In this document: positions 1 through 6,680 of the stretch, piece after piece
Numbering within the stretch: position 1 is the stretch's first letter
Layout of the letters: the number at the start of each line of letters is the position of its first letter
Assembly: GCF_018131185.1 (NCBI RefSeq)
Contig: NZ_JAFCJE010000010.1
Coordinates: 62,001-126,000, forward strand
Reading direction: 5' to 3'
DNA from: Bradyrhizobium diazoefficiens
Lineage (GTDB): Bacteria; Pseudomonadota; Alphaproteobacteria; Rhizobiales; Xanthobacteraceae
DNA length: 64,000 nucleotides
The notes under the pieces: model-generated
Database searches by the model: none
What the model was told of the DNA's origin: nothing
Seen by the model: the letters and a program-made list of their open reading frames with translations, nothing else
Program-made: the position numbers and the translations under genes

Positions 1-1058
1 CTGGCGAGCTGTGTGTCATAGTCGAGCTTCATTTCGGCGTAGGCCTTGCGGATGAAACTATCGTCGACCCACTTCTTCGGATCAAATTCCTTCATGCGAC
101 CGAGGTTCTGCAGCACCTTGACGTCGACTGCGGCGGCATCGATCAGCGCTGGCTTGATCGTCGGATCGGTGGTCATGTTGCCGCTCGGACCGAGGAAGAT
201 GTAGACGACCTCCTTGCTGATGCCGGTCCACTCCTGGATCTTTTCAGCGGCTCGCTTGGGATCGTCGCGCAGCCATTGGTTGGCGGCAATCACCGCCTTG
301 AAATAGGCGACGACGACTTCCGGGTATTTCTCGGCAAAATCGGTGCGGACCACGATGCCGTGGAATGTCGGCAGGTTGGTCTCGACGCCGTCGAAGATCT
401 TTCGTGCGAAGCCGCGGAAGGGCAGCAGCTCGGCGAAGGGAACGAAGTCGGCATGCGCGTCGATCTTCTTTTCCTGAAGATTGGTCGAGCCGACTTCAGG
501 GCTCTGGCTGACGAGCTGGAAGAAGTCCGCGGGATAGCCACGGTCCTGCATCGCCTTCAGGACCATGCCGTGCGCGGCGGAGCCGAAGGGCACGCTGACC
601 AGCTTGCCTTTGAGGTCGGCGAGATCGTAGTAGGGCGAATCCTTGTGAACGACGAGGCCATTGCCGGAGCCTTCGAGGCTGTAGGCGGCGATGCCCATCA
701 GCCGGCTCTTGCTTTCCGGATTGCTCTCGAAGGTGAACCCGTTCACGATCAGCGGATAATCGCCCATCATGCCGATCTGGAGCTTGTTCGCCATCATCGC
801 ATTGGTGACAGGCGGACCCGAGGTGAAGTTCTGCCACTCAAGCTGAAACTTGATGTTGGCGTATTTGCCGTCTTTGGGCAGGTACTTTTCGAGAAGGTTC
901 AGCTGGCGGATCACAACGCCGGCGGTCACCGTGTTGGTCGTGGTGTCCTGCGTTCCGATGCCGAGCGTCACGGTTTCCGCCGAGGCCGACTGCGCAATCA
1001 GAAGCGTCAGCGACGTCACCGACATCGCGATCGAGAGCGTGGAAAGATGGCGGACCAT
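1..1058 (-). CDS. ABC transporter substrate-binding protein, NrtA/SsuA/TauA type (C-terminus outside window)
   Basis: Periplasmic binding protein for import of a small anionic solute (nitrate, sulfonate or taurine class). The reading frame runs leftwards from an ATG at 1058 and is still open at base 1, so about 352 residues are visible and the C-terminus is missing. A signal peptide of about 24 residues ends in an Ala-rich SASA motif. The mature part has the features of this family: an early GIGTQDTTT stretch, a central AHGMVLKAMQDRGY region and a late FAEKYPEVVVAYFKAV helix. The substrate cannot be read from the sequence. It lies downstream of the Crp/Fnr gene on the same strand, with its own upstream region carrying an AACTAATCG element shared with the redox genes to the right. 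A sulfonate is a guess based on the AprA/AprB-like genes nearby. Confidence 0.85.
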   Translation of the reverse strand, partial: MVRHLSTLSIAMSVTSLTLLIAQSASAETVTLGIGTQDTTTNTVTAGVVIRQLNLLEKYLPKDGKYANIKFQLEWQNFTSGPPVTNAMMANKLQIGMMGDYPLIVNGFTFESNPESKSRLMGIAAYSLEGSGNGLVVHKDSPYYDLADLKGKLVSVPFGSAAHGMVLKAMQDRGYPADFFQLVSQSPEVGSTNLQEKKIDAHADFVPFAELLPFRGFARKIFDGVETNLPTFHGIVVRTDFAEKYPEVVVAYFKAVIAANQWLRDDPKRAAEKIQEWTGISKEVVYIFLGPSGNMTTDPTIKPALIDAAAVDVKVLQNLGRMKEFDPKKWVDDSFIRKAYAEMKLDYDTQLA

Positions 1059-1137
1059 TCTCATCCTCATTCGGTTGGATGTGCTGTGGTTGCCATGATT
1101 GGGTGAGGGCTCAGACAGGGCAAATCCGGAATGATGA

Positions 1138-1156
1138 CCGCAGTCGATTAGTTGCC
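1138..1156 (-). promoter_or_regulatory. AACTAATYG element upstream of the binding-protein gene
   Basis: Read on the minus strand, this site is AACTAATCGACTGCG preceded by GGC. The same 15 bases recur with one mismatch at 2624-2638, and the AACTAAT core recurs at 2551 and 3503. It lies about 95 bases before the ATG at 1058 and points toward that gene. Candidate binding site for the Crp/Fnr-type regulator encoded next door; the assignment to that protein is inference. Confidence 0.4.
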
Positions 1157-1239
1157 GGGAAAAGCTGATTGCATACTCCTTGGGCAGTCCTGCATTATAA
1201 AGCCGCTTGCCTGTGCACCGGGCCTGGTCGCAAAATCCT

Positions 1240-2016
1240 TCAGTCAGATGCGTGTCCACGCATCTCCTCCAGCACGTCGGTCCGGCAGACCACGATCTGC
1301 GAGCGCTTGGTCAGCACGATTCCCTTCTCTTGCATGCGCTTCAGGCTGATCGTGACCCATTGGCGCGTCGCCCCGACCATGTGGGCGATGTCCGCATGGG
1401 TGAAGGCTGCGGCGATCACGCGGCCGTCCGCGTCCTCGACGCCATAGAGCTCGACGAGATGCAGCAAGAGGTGCGCAAGGCGCTGCGTGATCGAGCGCGT
1501 TCCCAGCATCTGGGCCAGCGCCGAATAGCATTTGCCCTTGAACGTGAGGCCTTCGATTAGGCCGATCGCAAGATTGGGGATCTCGGTGGCAAGGGACCGC
1601 AGCTCCTTTCCGGGCAGATGCACCACGCTGCAATTGCTGGATGCAACGCCGGACCATTGATGCACGGTGCCCTCGAATACCTCGGGTCCGCCGACGAAAT
1701 TGCCGACATGCCAATAGGCCAGCGTGATCTCGCGCCCGAGCGGGGATGTGTAGAACACCCGGATCCGGCCGCTCTCGACCAACCAGATGCCGTCATGCTT
1801 GCCGCCCTGACTGAACAGGGTCTGGCCGCGGTTGAGCACCTTGCGCCGCCCCTGTTTCAGCACCAGCTCCCGTTCCCGCGGCGAAAGCTTGTCCATCAAC
1901 GGCGGCGGTCCGCCGATCCATTGCTGGTTCTCGGTGAGGAGCAGCGAGGAGCTGCCGGTAGGCCGGACTGCCGGGGGAATGGGCCCGCGAACCACATTGG
2001 CGGCCTGCAACATCAT
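1240..2016 (-). CDS. Crp/Fnr family transcriptional regulator
   Basis: A 258-residue regulator with an N-terminal cyclic-nucleotide-binding-like beta-roll (about residues 50-165) and a C-terminal winged helix containing THADIAHMVGATRQWVT, the typical Crp recognition region. No Fnr-type N-terminal cysteine cluster is present, so it is not an oxygen-sensing Fnr as such. Its ligand is unknown. A GGAGG lies immediately before ATG 2016, and better spaced for the second ATG at 2013. A further methionine at 1896 would remove a 40-residue extension. It lies between the binding-protein gene and the redox genes, and it probably controls them through the shared AACTAATYG elements. It is not NnrR or FixK by any feature I can see. 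Confidence 0.88.
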   Translation of the reverse strand: MMLQAANVVRGPIPPAVRPTGSSSLLLTENQQWIGGPPPLMDKLSPRERELVLKQGRRKVLNRGQTLFSQGGKHDGIWLVESGRIRVFYTSPLGREITLAYWHVGNFVGGPEVFEGTVHQWSGVASSNCSVVHLPGKELRSLATEIPNLAIGLIEGLTFKGKCYSALAQMLGTRSITQRLAHLLLHLVELYGVEDADGRVIAAAFTHADIAHMVGATRQWVTISLKRMQEKGIVLTKRSQIVVCRTDVLEEMRGHASD

Positions 2017-2087
2017 CTGCCTCCGGAACGTTCAAATCGTTCTAAAGAGGAGCAATGTCCGTGCCAGATGGGGCGCCAACTTCCGGC

Positions 2088-2184
2088 GTCATTCCGGGAT
2101 TCGCAAGGCGCACAGGCCCGGAATCCATAATTACGAGTGGGGGTTATGGATTCCGGGCTCGCCCTTCGGGCGCCCCGGAATGAC
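2088..2184. repeat. Dispersed palindromic element, Bradyrhizobium type, copy 1
   Basis: The element begins GTCATTCCGGG and ends CCCGGAATGAC, an exact 11-base inverted repeat. It contains further hairpins, including CGCCC-TTC-GGGCG. A second copy of the family lies at about 17667-17764. Elements of this form are common between Bradyrhizobium genes. It occupies most of the gap between the convergently facing end of the DUF971 gene and the start of the Crp/Fnr gene. Confidence 0.75.
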
Positions 2185-2198
2185 GAGACCGGTTATGG

Positions 2199-2501
2199 TC
2201 AATGCCCTGCCAGGCTCAGCAAATACGGCTTCGGATAGATCCCTCGGTTATGCCCGTCCGAGAACGCGATGTTCAGCCCGTAGCCGAGATCGCCGATTTC
2301 GGTGATGGCGATGCCCGGAAATGCTTCCGGGAAGCGGCCGTCGAAGCGCGCGCGGGTGCAATGGGCGCATTTGCAGGAAAGGCGAAGCGTTTCTGCGGGG
2401 ACGCTCAGTGCATCGTCCTGCGTCGTGCGGACGAGGAGCGAAGCGAGATCGGCGCTTGCTTCATAATCGGCCACGGTGGGTGCCACCAGTCTCATGGTCA
2501 T
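2199..2501 (-). CDS. DUF971 domain protein (gamma-butyrobetaine hydroxylase N-terminal-like)
   Basis: A protein of about 100 residues made of a single DUF971 domain. Recognisable segments are LRLSCKCAHC, GRFPEAFPGIAI, IAFSDGHNRGIYP and a C-terminal YLLSLA. The paired cysteines and later histidine resemble the zinc-binding fold found at the N-terminus of gamma-butyrobetaine hydroxylase. Stand-alone DUF971 proteins are often linked to iron-sulfur functions, but no activity is established. The ATG at 2501 is preferred over the upstream one because GGAGG lies seven bases before it. It is divergent from the ferredoxin reductase gene and shares its control region, which suggests it belongs to the same system. 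Confidence 0.8.
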   Translation of the reverse strand: MTMRLVAPTVADYEASADLASLLVRTTQDDALSVPAETLRLSCKCAHCTRARFDGRFPEAFPGIAITEIGDLGYGLNIAFSDGHNRGIYPKPYLLSLAGH

Positions 2502-2548
2502 GACGAACCTCCGGCTGATTTCTACGTCGGCGCGGGACAGCATGGATA

Positions 2549-2560
2549 GCAACTAATTGC
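2549..2560. promoter_or_regulatory. GCAA-CTAA-TTGC palindrome in the divergent control region
   Basis: The palindrome GCAACTAATTGC contains the AACTAAT core also found at 1147-1153, 2624-2630 and 3503-3509. It lies about 50 bases before the DUF971 start codon and about 150 bases before the ferredoxin reductase start. Candidate operator for the local Crp/Fnr regulator. Confidence 0.38.
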
Positions 2561-2621
2561 CGGCATGGATGCGTGGGGATGGCGGTCAATTGCCCTCTCT
2601 TCGATCACCGCGGCAAAATGT

Positions 2622-2638
2622 GAAACTAATCGACCGCG
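2622..2638 (+). promoter_or_regulatory. AACTAATYG element upstream of the ferredoxin reductase
   Basis: AACTAATCGACCGCG at 2624-2638 differs by one base from the minus-strand copy at 1139-1153. It lies 82 bases before ATG 2706, in the same orientation and at nearly the same distance as the sites before the binding-protein gene (95) and the flavoprotein gene (81). Confidence 0.42.
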
Positions 2639-2705
2639 AATCTCACTTCCGAATTGCCGGACTCTCCTCTTGCCGCGACCTTGGTGTCATCGAGAAGGAG
2701 AGACC

Positions 2706-3479
2706 ATGAGCGCATTTCAGAAGGAGACGGTTCTGTCGGTCCGGCACTGGACCGAATCCCTGTTCAGCTTCACTGCCACCCGTGATCCCGGCTTTCGTTT
2801 CCAGAATGGCCAGTTCGCGATGATCGGGCTCGAGGTCGAGGGCAAGCCCTTGATGCGGGCCTACAGCATGGCCAGCGCCAATCACGAGGAGGCACTCGAG
2901 TTCTTCTCGATCAAGGTGCAGGACGGGCCGCTGACCTCGCGCCTGCAGAAGATCAAGGAAGGCGACATCATCCTGGTCGGCCGCAAGGCGACGGGGACGC
3001 TGATCACCGGCAATCTCATTCCGGGTAAACGCCTGTTGCTGCTTTCGACCGGCACCGGCCTTGCGCCCTTCGCCAGCCTGATCAAGGATCCCGATGTCTA
3101 CGAGAATTACGAGACCATCGTGCTCGCCCATGGCTGCCGCCACGTTTCGGAACTGGCCTATGGCGAGCACGTCGTCGATGGCCTGCGCAACCACGAATTC
3201 TTCGGGCCGCTGATCCGCGACAAGCTCGTCTACTACCCGACCGTCACCCGGGAGCCGTTCAGGAATCGCGGCCGCATCACCGATCTGATTGCTTCCAATC
3301 AGATGTTCGACGATATCGGCCTATCCGGCCTCGATATCGAGACTGATCGCATCATGCTCTGCGGCAGCCCGGCGATGCTGGAGGAACTGCCCGCGATGTT
3401 CTCCGCACGTGGCTTTATCGAGGGCAACCACAGCCAGCCCGGTCATTTCGTGGTCGAAAAGGCCTTCGTCGAGCGCTGA
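2706..3479 (+). CDS. fpr: Ferredoxin-NADP(+) reductase, bacterial Fpr type
   Basis: A 257-residue flavoenzyme that moves electrons between NADPH and ferredoxin in the cytoplasm. The FAD-binding RAYSMAS motif is at about residues 51-57, the NADP-binding GTGLAPFASL region is near residue 115, and MLCGSPAM precedes a C-terminal FVVEKAFVER, as in Azotobacter/Rhodobacter Fpr. The ATG at 2706 is chosen because AAGGAGAG lies just upstream; an upstream extension to 2565 lacks such a site. It sits directly before the AprA-like and AprB-like genes. An electron path NADPH, Fpr, AprB-like ferredoxin, AprA-like flavoprotein is a reasonable inference. Confidence 0.9.
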   Translation: MSAFQKETVLSVRHWTESLFSFTATRDPGFRFQNGQFAMIGLEVEGKPLMRAYSMASANHEEALEFFSIKVQDGPLTSRLQKIKEGDIILVGRKATGTLITGNLIPGKRLLLLSTGTGLAPFASLIKDPDVYENYETIVLAHGCRHVSELAYGEHVVDGLRNHEFFGPLIRDKLVYYPTVTREPFRNRGRITDLIASNQMFDDIGLSGLDIETDRIMLCGSPAMLEELPAMFSARGFIEGNHSQPGHFVVEKAFVER

Positions 3480-3500
3480 AGCGCAAATCGCACCCCGGCG

Positions 3501-3512
3501 ACAACTAATTGC
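3501..3512 (+). promoter_or_regulatory. AACTAATYG element upstream of the AprA-like gene
   Basis: ACAACTAATTGC is nearly identical to the palindrome at 2549-2560. It lies 81 bases before the flavoprotein ATG at 3584, in the same orientation as the matching sites in front of the other operons of this cluster. Confidence 0.4.
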
Positions 3513-3583
3513 TATCGCCGGGAGTGCCCTCTGAACAAATCTGATGCAAAGGCGCCGGACGTCCGGCGAACCAGGAGCAAGCG

Positions 3584-5326
3584 ATGGCACTAGATCAGAT
3601 CGTCGACGGACTTTCGGAGGTTTCCTGCGATGTGCTGGTGATCGGCGGCGGCACGGCCGGGCCGATGGCGGCGCTGAAGGCGAAGCTGAAGAATCCGAAA
3701 GCCAATGTCGTTCTGCTCGAAAAGGCCAACGTCAAGCGCTCCGGCGCGATCTCGATGGGGATGGACGGGCTCAACAATGCCGTCATCCCCGGTTATGCCA
3801 CGCCGGAGCAGTACACCAAGGAAATCACCATCGCCAACGACGGCATCGTCGACCAGAAGGCAGTCTATAAATACGCGCAGAACTGCTACACTATTATCGA
3901 GGAGCTCGACAGTTTCGGCATCCGCTTCCTGAAGAACGAGAACGGCGACTACGCCGTCAAGAAAGTGCACCACATCGGCACCTACGTGCTGCCGATGCCG
4001 AACGGCGAGACCGTGAAGAAGGCGCTGTATCGCCAGCTCCGCCGCGCCCGCATCCTGATCTCCAACCGCTACATGGCGACGCGGCTGCTCAAATCCGCCG
4101 ACGGTCGCATCGCCGGCGCGGTGAGCGTCAATACCCGCACCGCCGAGATGCTGGTGATCAAGGCCAAGGCCGTGATCCTGTGCATGGGCGCCGCCGGCCG
4201 CCTGGGTCTGCCGACCTCCGGCTACATGTTCGGCACCTACGAGAACGCCGCCAATTCCGGGGATGGCTATGCGATGGCGTATCACGCCGGCGCCGCGCTC
4301 GCGAACCTCGAATGCTTCCAGATCAATCCGCTGATCAAGGACTACAACGGCCCGGCCTGCGCCTATGTCGCCGGTCCGTTCGGCGCCTTCACAGCCAACA
4401 ACGAAGGTTCGCGCTTCATCGAATGCGACTATTGGTCGGGTCAGATGATGCTCGAATTCTACAACGAGCTCCTGTCCGGCAAGGGGCCGGTATTCCTCCA
4501 GCTCAAGCATCTCCATCCAGAGACCATTTCGGAGATCGAATCCACCTTGCACAAGGTGGAGCGGCCGACGCGCGGGCTGTTCCAGCAGGGGCGGGGCGTC
4601 GACTATCGCAGCGAATCGATCGAGATGCACATCTCCGAAATCGGCTTCTGCTCCGGCCACAGCGCCTCGGGCGTGTTCGTCGACGACAATGCGCGCACCA
4701 CCGTGCCGGGCCTCTATGCCGCCGGCGACATGGCGAGCGTGCCCCACAACTACATGCTCGGCGCCTTCACCAACGGCTCGGTCGCAGGCATCGACGCGAT
4801 GGAATTCGCCGACAGCCACGACTTCGCGGAGTTCGATGCAGCCGACGTCGCGATGGAGCGCGACCGCGTGATGGCGCCGACGAAGCGCGAGGACGGCATT
4901 CCGCCGAACCAGATCGAGTACAAGACCCGCCGCCTGGTCAACGACTATCTCCAGCCGCCGAAGGTCACGCGCAAGTACGAGCTCGGCATGCGCCGCCTGG
5001 CCGAGGCGCGGGAGGACATGCAGGAGCGCATGATTGCGCGCAACGCGCATGAGCTGCTCCGCGCGCTCGAGGTGCAGTCGATCATGGACTGCGCCGACAT
5101 GGCGGCGCATGCCTCGCTATATCGGGAGGAGAGCCGCTGGGGCCTCTACCATTGGCGCACGGATTTCCCCGAGAAGGACAACGAGAACTGGTTCTGTCAC
5201 ACGCTGCTGAGCAAGCGGGACGGCAAGATGACCAGCGAAAAGCGTGCGGTCGAGCCTTATGTCGTCCCGATCGCCGACGACGAGAAGGACCTCTACGACA
5301 AGCAGCGCATCCGCGCCACCGCCTGA
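3584..5326 (+). CDS. AprA-like FAD-dependent oxidoreductase (fumarate reductase/APS reductase superfamily)
   Basis: A 580-residue flavoprotein. An FAD-binding VIGGGTAG is at residues 19-26, and KRSGAISMGMDGLNNA begins at 51. The second FAD region has the form TVPGLYAAGDMASV followed by HNYMLGAFTNGSVAG. The KRSGAI..G...N stretch, the SGHSASGVFVD segment and the WGLYHWRTDFP tail resemble adenylylsulfate reductase alpha subunits more than succinate dehydrogenase. The small [4Fe-4S] protein encoded 27 bases downstream is likewise AprB-like. No Sat, Qmo or Dsr genes are in view, so dissimilatory sulfate metabolism is not supported. The likely role is a cytoplasmic reductase or oxidase for an organosulfur or related solute taken up by the adjacent importer. 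The substrate is unknown. GGAGCAAGCG precedes the ATG. Confidence 0.82.
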   Translation: MALDQIVDGLSEVSCDVLVIGGGTAGPMAALKAKLKNPKANVVLLEKANVKRSGAISMGMDGLNNAVIPGYATPEQYTKEITIANDGIVDQKAVYKYAQNCYTIIEELDSFGIRFLKNENGDYAVKKVHHIGTYVLPMPNGETVKKALYRQLRRARILISNRYMATRLLKSADGRIAGAVSVNTRTAEMLVIKAKAVILCMGAAGRLGLPTSGYMFGTYENAANSGDGYAMAYHAGAALANLECFQINPLIKDYNGPACAYVAGPFGAFTANNEGSRFIECDYWSGQMMLEFYNELLSGKGPVFLQLKHLHPETISEIESTLHKVERPTRGLFQQGRGVDYRSESIEMHISEIGFCSGHSASGVFVDDNARTTVPGLYAAGDMASVPHNYMLGAFTNGSVAGIDAMEFADSHDFAEFDAADVAMERDRVMAPTKREDGIPPNQIEYKTRRLVNDYLQPPKVTRKYELGMRRLAEAREDMQERMIARNAHELLRALEVQSIMDCADMAAHASLYREESRWGLYHWRTDFPEKDNENWFCHTLLSKRDGKMTSEKRAVEPYVVPIADDEKDLYDKQRIRATA

Positions 5327-5353
5327 CCCCATCGCGAACAACAGGAGACAACG

Positions 5354-5587
5354 ATGCCCCTCGCGTCCTTTCAGACATCGGTTCCGGTGGTCGTCGACGA
5401 CGCCAAGTGCATTGCGGACAAGGGCTGCACCGTCTGTGTCGACGTCTGCCCGCTCGACGTTCTGCGCATCAGCGACATGACCAACAAGGCCTACATGGCT
5501 TATGACGAGTGCTGGTACTGCATGCCCTGCGAAGCCGATTGCCCGACCGGTGCCGTCACCGTCAACATTCCATACCTGTTGAGGTGA
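5354..5587 (+). CDS. AprB-like 2[4Fe-4S] ferredoxin
   Basis: A 77-residue iron-sulfur protein with two four-cysteine motifs: C19-x5-C25-x2-C28-x3-C32-Pro and C53-x2-C56-x2-C59-x3-C63-Pro. The second motif (ECWYCMPCEADCPTGAV) closely follows the AprB pattern of W between the first cysteines and CP.GA afterwards. It should bind two [4Fe-4S] clusters and pass electrons to the flavoprotein encoded just upstream. AprB of sulfate reducers is about twice as long, so this is a minimal form without the C-terminal tail that embraces AprA. AGGAGACA precedes the ATG. The next gene begins three bases after its stop codon. Confidence 0.88.
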   Translation: MPLASFQTSVPVVVDDAKCIADKGCTVCVDVCPLDVLRISDMTNKAYMAYDECWYCMPCEADCPTGAVTVNIPYLLR

Positions 5588-5589
5588 CC

Positions 5590-6567
5590 ATGTCCAGTCC
5601 GTTTGAATCCTACGACGATCTCGAAGACGCCGACGAGCGGCTTCAGGCTGCCGATCCCGCCGAGCGCCGCGTCGCGATCATCGCGCTCGGCCATTCCGGC
5701 GATCCCGCCGCGGTTGCGCATCTTGCCAACATGGTGGCCGACCCCGATGCCGGCGTGCGCCAGCAGGTCGCAATGGCGCTCGGTGAGTTCGACGGGCCGG
5801 AAGCTGCGGGCGCGCTCGTGAAGCTGCTGGTCGATCCCGAGAGAATCGTCGCGACCGCCGCAGCGGACAGCATGGCCGAGTTCAAGGACCCGGCTTGCGC
5901 CGATGTCATCCTGCCGCTGGTCAAGCATGGCCACGCCTTCGTTCGCATGGGCGCGTTGCGGGCGCTCAAGGAACTGCGCCGCAAGGACACGCTGAAGCCC
6001 GCGCTGGAGGCGCTGCAGGATTCCGATGCGGCCGTGCGCGCGCAGGCGATCGGCGTGATCGGCTTCCTGAAGCTGGAAGAATCGATCCCCGCGCTGACGG
6101 CGCTGATCAACGATCCTGACGCTCATGTACGCCGCGCCGCCGTGAGCGCGCTTGCGTTCTCGCAGTTGAAGTCTGCTGCGGAGACGATCACGCGCGCGCT
6201 GAAGGATTCGGATTGGATGGTCCGCGAGATGGCCGCGGAGACGCTGGGCCTCAACGTGAACGGAGCGATCGCGGCTGATCAGCTCGTCGCCTGCCTCGCG
6301 GACGAGTTCTGGCAGGTGCGCCTGAAGTCGATCCGCAGCCTCGGCAAGATGAAGGTCGAACGCGCGGTGCGGCCGATCGGCGCGTGCGTCACCCATGACC
6401 AGGCAAACTTGCGCAAAGAGGCCGCCGCCGCGCTCGGCGAGATCGCACATGCCGACGGTGAGGCATTTCTGGCCGTGATCGCCGACGACCCAGACCCTGA
6501 GGTCCGCAAGAACGCTCGGTGGGCGCTGCAGCAGATTGCGGCGCGGAAGGCGCGGGCAGGGGCCTAG
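5590..6567 (+). CDS. HEAT-repeat protein (PBS-lyase-like repeats)
   Basis: A 325-residue, all-helical protein built from roughly nine or ten repeats of about 31 residues, with recurring patterns such as DPDAGVRQQVAMALGEF and DPDPEVRKNARWALQQI. No catalytic motif or signal peptide is visible. HEAT repeats normally act as protein-binding scaffolds. It begins three bases after the ferredoxin gene, with its ribosome-binding site (GAGGTG) inside the end of that gene, so the two are almost certainly co-transcribed. A role in assembling or holding together the AprA/AprB-like complex is inference. Confidence 0.87.
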   Translation: MSSPFESYDDLEDADERLQAADPAERRVAIIALGHSGDPAAVAHLANMVADPDAGVRQQVAMALGEFDGPEAAGALVKLLVDPERIVATAAADSMAEFKDPACADVILPLVKHGHAFVRMGALRALKELRRKDTLKPALEALQDSDAAVRAQAIGVIGFLKLEESIPALTALINDPDAHVRRAAVSALAFSQLKSAAETITRALKDSDWMVREMAAETLGLNVNGAIAADQLVACLADEFWQVRLKSIRSLGKMKVERAVRPIGACVTHDQANLRKEAAAALGEIAHADGEAFLAVIADDPDPEVRKNARWALQQIAARKARAGA

Positions 6568-6680
6568 CCGCCGCCCTTGACCGTGCTCTGGACATCCGGA
6601 GCCAGACGTTTATTGGTCTTCGCCAAAGTGATCGGCCGCCGTTGACGCGGCCGGTCCGAAAAGCAGCGAGGACGCCGGCC

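Noticed and set aside
1240..2016. Assignment of the Crp/Fnr gene as FixK or NnrR
   Set aside because: It is 20 kb from the nor genes, its neighbourhood carries a different conserved element (AACTAATYG), and no diagnostic residue for either was seen.
3590..5110. Long open frame on the minus strand (506 codons) through the AprA-like gene
   Set aside because: It is antisense to a gene with clear FAD motifs, is rich in Arg/His/Ala as expected of a shadow frame in GC-rich DNA, and has no recognisable domain.
3584..5587. Dissimilatory sulfate reduction or sulfur oxidation (true aprAB)
   Set aside because: No Sat, Qmo, Dsr or Sox genes are in the window, the ferredoxin lacks the AprB tail, and the cluster is tied to an importer and an Fpr instead.
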